Assembly (NCBI RefSeq): GCF_003325475.1
Contig: NZ_CP029495.1
Span: 1,550,001 to 1,614,000, forward strand
Direction of reading: 5' to 3'
Length of the DNA: 64,000 nucleotides
Source of the DNA: Chromobacterium phragmitis
GTDB lineage: Bacteria > Pseudomonadota > Gammaproteobacteria > Burkholderiales > Chromobacteriaceae
Shown: positions 62,379 to 64,000 of the stretch, piece by piece
Numbering within the stretch: position 1 is the stretch's first letter
How the letters are laid out: the number at the start of each line of letters is the position of its first letter
Translations under genes and position numbers: made by a program
Notes under the pieces: generated by a model
What the model was told of the DNA's origin: nothing
Databases searched by the model: none
Seen by the model: the letters and a program-made list of their open reading frames with translations, nothing else

Positions 62379-62729
62379 ATGGACCCACTATTGGACCCCA
62401 TCACCGGCGACTACGCCGGCGGCTCCACCGACACCCTCGCCAACGCTGTCTACCTGCGCCTGATGACCCCGCTGGGCGGCTGGTGGGCCGACCCCACGCT
62501 GGGCTCGCGCCTGCATGAGCTGTCCCGCAGCAAGGACAGCAGCCGCATCGACCTGTTGGCCTGCCAATACGCCGAGCAGGCGCTGCAGCCGCTGCTGCAG
62601 GACGGCCGCGCCAGCCGCGTCCAGGTGTCGTCGCAACGGCAAGGCCCCGGCCGGCTGCTCCTGAACATCGAAGTCGCCGAAACCGGCGGCCACATCCGCC
62701 ATTTCCAACACCAAGTGAGGATAGCCTGA
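62379..62729 (+). CDS. Baseplate wedge protein (Mu gp46/GPW-like)
   Basis: The 116-residue protein begins MDPLLDPITGDYAGGSTDTL and has LMTPLGGWWADPTLGSRLHE, the hallmark of Mu gp46, related to gpW/gp25. It joins the baseplate wedge to the sheath. Its stop overlaps the next gene's start by one base. Confidence 0.9.
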   Translation: MDPLLDPITGDYAGGSTDTLANAVYLRLMTPLGGWWADPTLGSRLHELSRSKDSSRIDLLACQYAEQALQPLLQDGRASRVQVSSQRQGPGRLLLNIEVAETGGHIRHFQHQVRIA

Positions 62730-63817
62730 TGCCTCTGTCCACTCCCGATTTCGCCAGCATCCGCGACACGCTGCTGCGCGACCTGCAAAACCTGCGCGCC
62801 GACGCCGACATCGCGCCGGACAGCGATTACTTCGTCCGCGCCAGTTCGGTCGCCAGCGCGGTGGAGGGCCTGTACCAGCACCAGAGCTGGATCGCCCGCC
62901 AGATCTTCCCCGACACCGCCGACAGCGAATACCTGGAACAGCACGCCCGCTTGCGCGGCATCGTGCGCAAGCCGCCTACCGCGGCCAGCGGCACGCTGCG
63001 CATCTACGGCACCGCCGGCGCCGTCGTCACCGGCAGCCTGCAACTGCGGGTGGGCGAGCAACTGTACGCCACCCCGGCCGCCAATCCGGACGGCAGCCCG
63101 TATTCGGTCAGATTGGACGACAACAAGCTGGCGGAGCTGCCCGTCTTCGCCAGCCAGGCCGGCAGTGCCGCCAATCAGCCAGACAATCTGCCGGTGGAAC
63201 TGATGCAGGCGCCGTCCGGCGTCGGCGCCAAGGCGCTGCTGCTCAGCATGCGCAACGGTGTGGACGCGGAGGACGACGCGGCCTTGCTGGACCGGCTGCT
63301 GGAGCTGATCCGCCGCCCGCCGGCCGGCGGCAACAGGCACGACTACCGCCGCTGGGCGATGGAAGTGAAGGGCGTCTCCGCCGCCTACGTCTATCCGCTG
63401 CGCCGCGGCCTGGGCACCGTGGACGTGGTGATCACCGCCAACGGCGACCTGCCGTCGCAGGAAATCCTCGCCAATGTGCAGGCGCATATCGAAGACCTGC
63501 GCCCAGTCACCGCCAAGAGTTGCCTGGTGCTGGCGCCGACGCCGCGCCCGGTGGACATCGACGTCGCGCTCAATCTGGGCGGCGCGAACCTGGACGCGTT
63601 CACGCCGTTGCTGCAGCAAACGCTGCAGGCCTACTTCGCCGGCCTCGCCCCGGGCGAGCGGCTGGTCAAGAGCCGGATCGAGGCGCTGATCTCCGACCTG
63701 CCCGGCGTGCAGGACCGCCAGCTCAACTCGCCGGGCAGCAACGTCGATCCCGTCTCCGATCCGACCAAAGTGGAATGGCTGCGGCTGGGCAAACTGACAG
63801 TGGGGCCGCTGAAATGA
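62729..63817 (+). CDS. Baseplate J-like protein (Mu gp47)
   Basis: The 362-residue protein begins MPLSTPDFASIRDTLLRDLQ and has VASAVEGLYQHQSWIARQIF, PDTADSEYLEQHARLRGIVR and VKGVSAAYVYPLRRGLGTVD, all typical of the baseplate J/gp47 family. It is a main wedge component. It overlaps gp46 by one base and the next gene by four. Confidence 0.92.
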   Translation: MPLSTPDFASIRDTLLRDLQNLRADADIAPDSDYFVRASSVASAVEGLYQHQSWIARQIFPDTADSEYLEQHARLRGIVRKPPTAASGTLRIYGTAGAVVTGSLQLRVGEQLYATPAANPDGSPYSVRLDDNKLAELPVFASQAGSAANQPDNLPVELMQAPSGVGAKALLLSMRNGVDAEDDAALLDRLLELIRRPPAGGNRHDYRRWAMEVKGVSAAYVYPLRRGLGTVDVVITANGDLPSQEILANVQAHIEDLRPVTAKSCLVLAPTPRPVDIDVALNLGGANLDAFTPLLQQTLQAYFAGLAPGERLVKSRIEALISDLPGVQDRQLNSPGSNVDPVSDPTKVEWLRLGKLTVGPLK

Positions 63818-64000
63818 CGCCGCAACCGCCCTATCAAGACCTGCTGACCCGGCTGCTGCCGCCGGTCAGCTACCGCCCGGACGGTCCTCGCTTGCAAGCC
63901 GAACTGGCCAGCGAAGGCGCGGCGCTGGACCGCGTGCAGAACTCCGCCCGCCAGCTGGTCGGCGCCGTCACCCCGCAGCAAGCCGAAGCGATGCTGCCTG
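63814..64000 (+). CDS. Mu gp48-like baseplate protein (partial)
   Basis: Starts MTPQPPYQDLLTRLLPPVSY and continues PDGPRLQAELASEGAALDRV, matching the N-terminus of the YmfQ/gp48 (DUF2313) family that follows gp47 in Mu-like tails. It overlaps the gp47 stop by four bases and runs off the right edge. Confidence 0.82.
   Translation, partial: MTPQPPYQDLLTRLLPPVSYRPDGPRLQAELASEGAALDRVQNSARQLVGAVTPQQAEAMLP

Larger units (their letters stand above)
50466..64000. mobile_element. Headless Mu-like tail cluster (probable R-type tailocin)
   Basis: A repressor, operator region, Mor-like activator, lysis genes and Mu-type tail genes follow in order to the right edge. No integrase, transposase, terminase, portal, head or capsid gene is seen between the repressor and the tail genes. 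Such a cluster fits a domesticated contractile-tail bacteriocin rather than a whole prophage. It may continue beyond the window, so absence of head genes is shown only up to 64000. Confidence 0.75.

Overview
The window looks like chromosome of a GC-rich betaproteobacterium of the Chromobacterium type (order Neisseriales). This is inferred from gene content and composition: HslVU, a Fur-linked tonB-exbB-exbD set, a pyrBI operon with its own attenuator, many c-di-GMP and chemotaxis proteins, thermolabile-haemolysin-like SGNH lipases, and a Mu-like contractile tail cluster. No rRNA or tRNA gene was recognised and no CRISPR array was seen.

Layout. 1-3.2 kb: hslVU (partial) reading out to the left, then a Fur-box-controlled tonB-exbB-exbD operon. 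3.3-3.9 kb: a decayed iron-uptake locus in which a frameshifted siderophore receptor is fused by deletion to the last codons of a piuC hydroxylase. 4-20.9 kb: housekeeping and signalling genes, including a transglutaminase-like protein, a PAS protein plus chemotaxis receptor pair, an aldehyde dehydrogenase with a sigma-54 promoter and divergent AcoR-like activator, ada, rsuA, and GGDEF proteins. 21-24.9 kb: rhlE, a lysozyme-inhibitor fusion, yaeQ and an acetyltransferase.

25.26-31.91 kb: an AT-richer island that splits a ygjP-type metallopeptidase gene exactly inside its HExxH zinc motif. The island carries an intact, diverged ygjP copy whose codons at the insertion point are recoded, a Shedu nuclease, a PHP-domain/SMC-like ATPase (TrlF type) and an IS5-family insertion sequence. 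It looks like a defence island that pays for its target gene.

32-50.4 kb: core genes again. These include a hydrolase, binding proteins, NYN and CLC proteins, pyrBI with a 39-codon leader peptide, two HD-GYP proteins, rsmE, an inositol-phosphatase family protein, two paralogous SGNH lipases around an rRNA methyltransferase, an esterase and gmhA.

50.5 kb to the end: a headless Mu-like tail cluster, most likely an R-type tailocin. It has a CI-type repressor, operators, a Mor-like activator, endolysin, holin-like protein, nested Rz/Rz1, tail fibre, sheath, tube, a strange 670-residue protein in the tape-measure position, and baseplate genes gpN to gp48. That protein joins an M23-like domain, a Thr-Pro repeat, a lysozyme-like domain and a 19-residue repeat to a short tail resembling a tape-measure C-terminus.

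Three parS-like 16-mers (24.28, 42.12 and 53.44 kb) suggest that the window lies in the chromosome's ParB-loaded region, near the origin.
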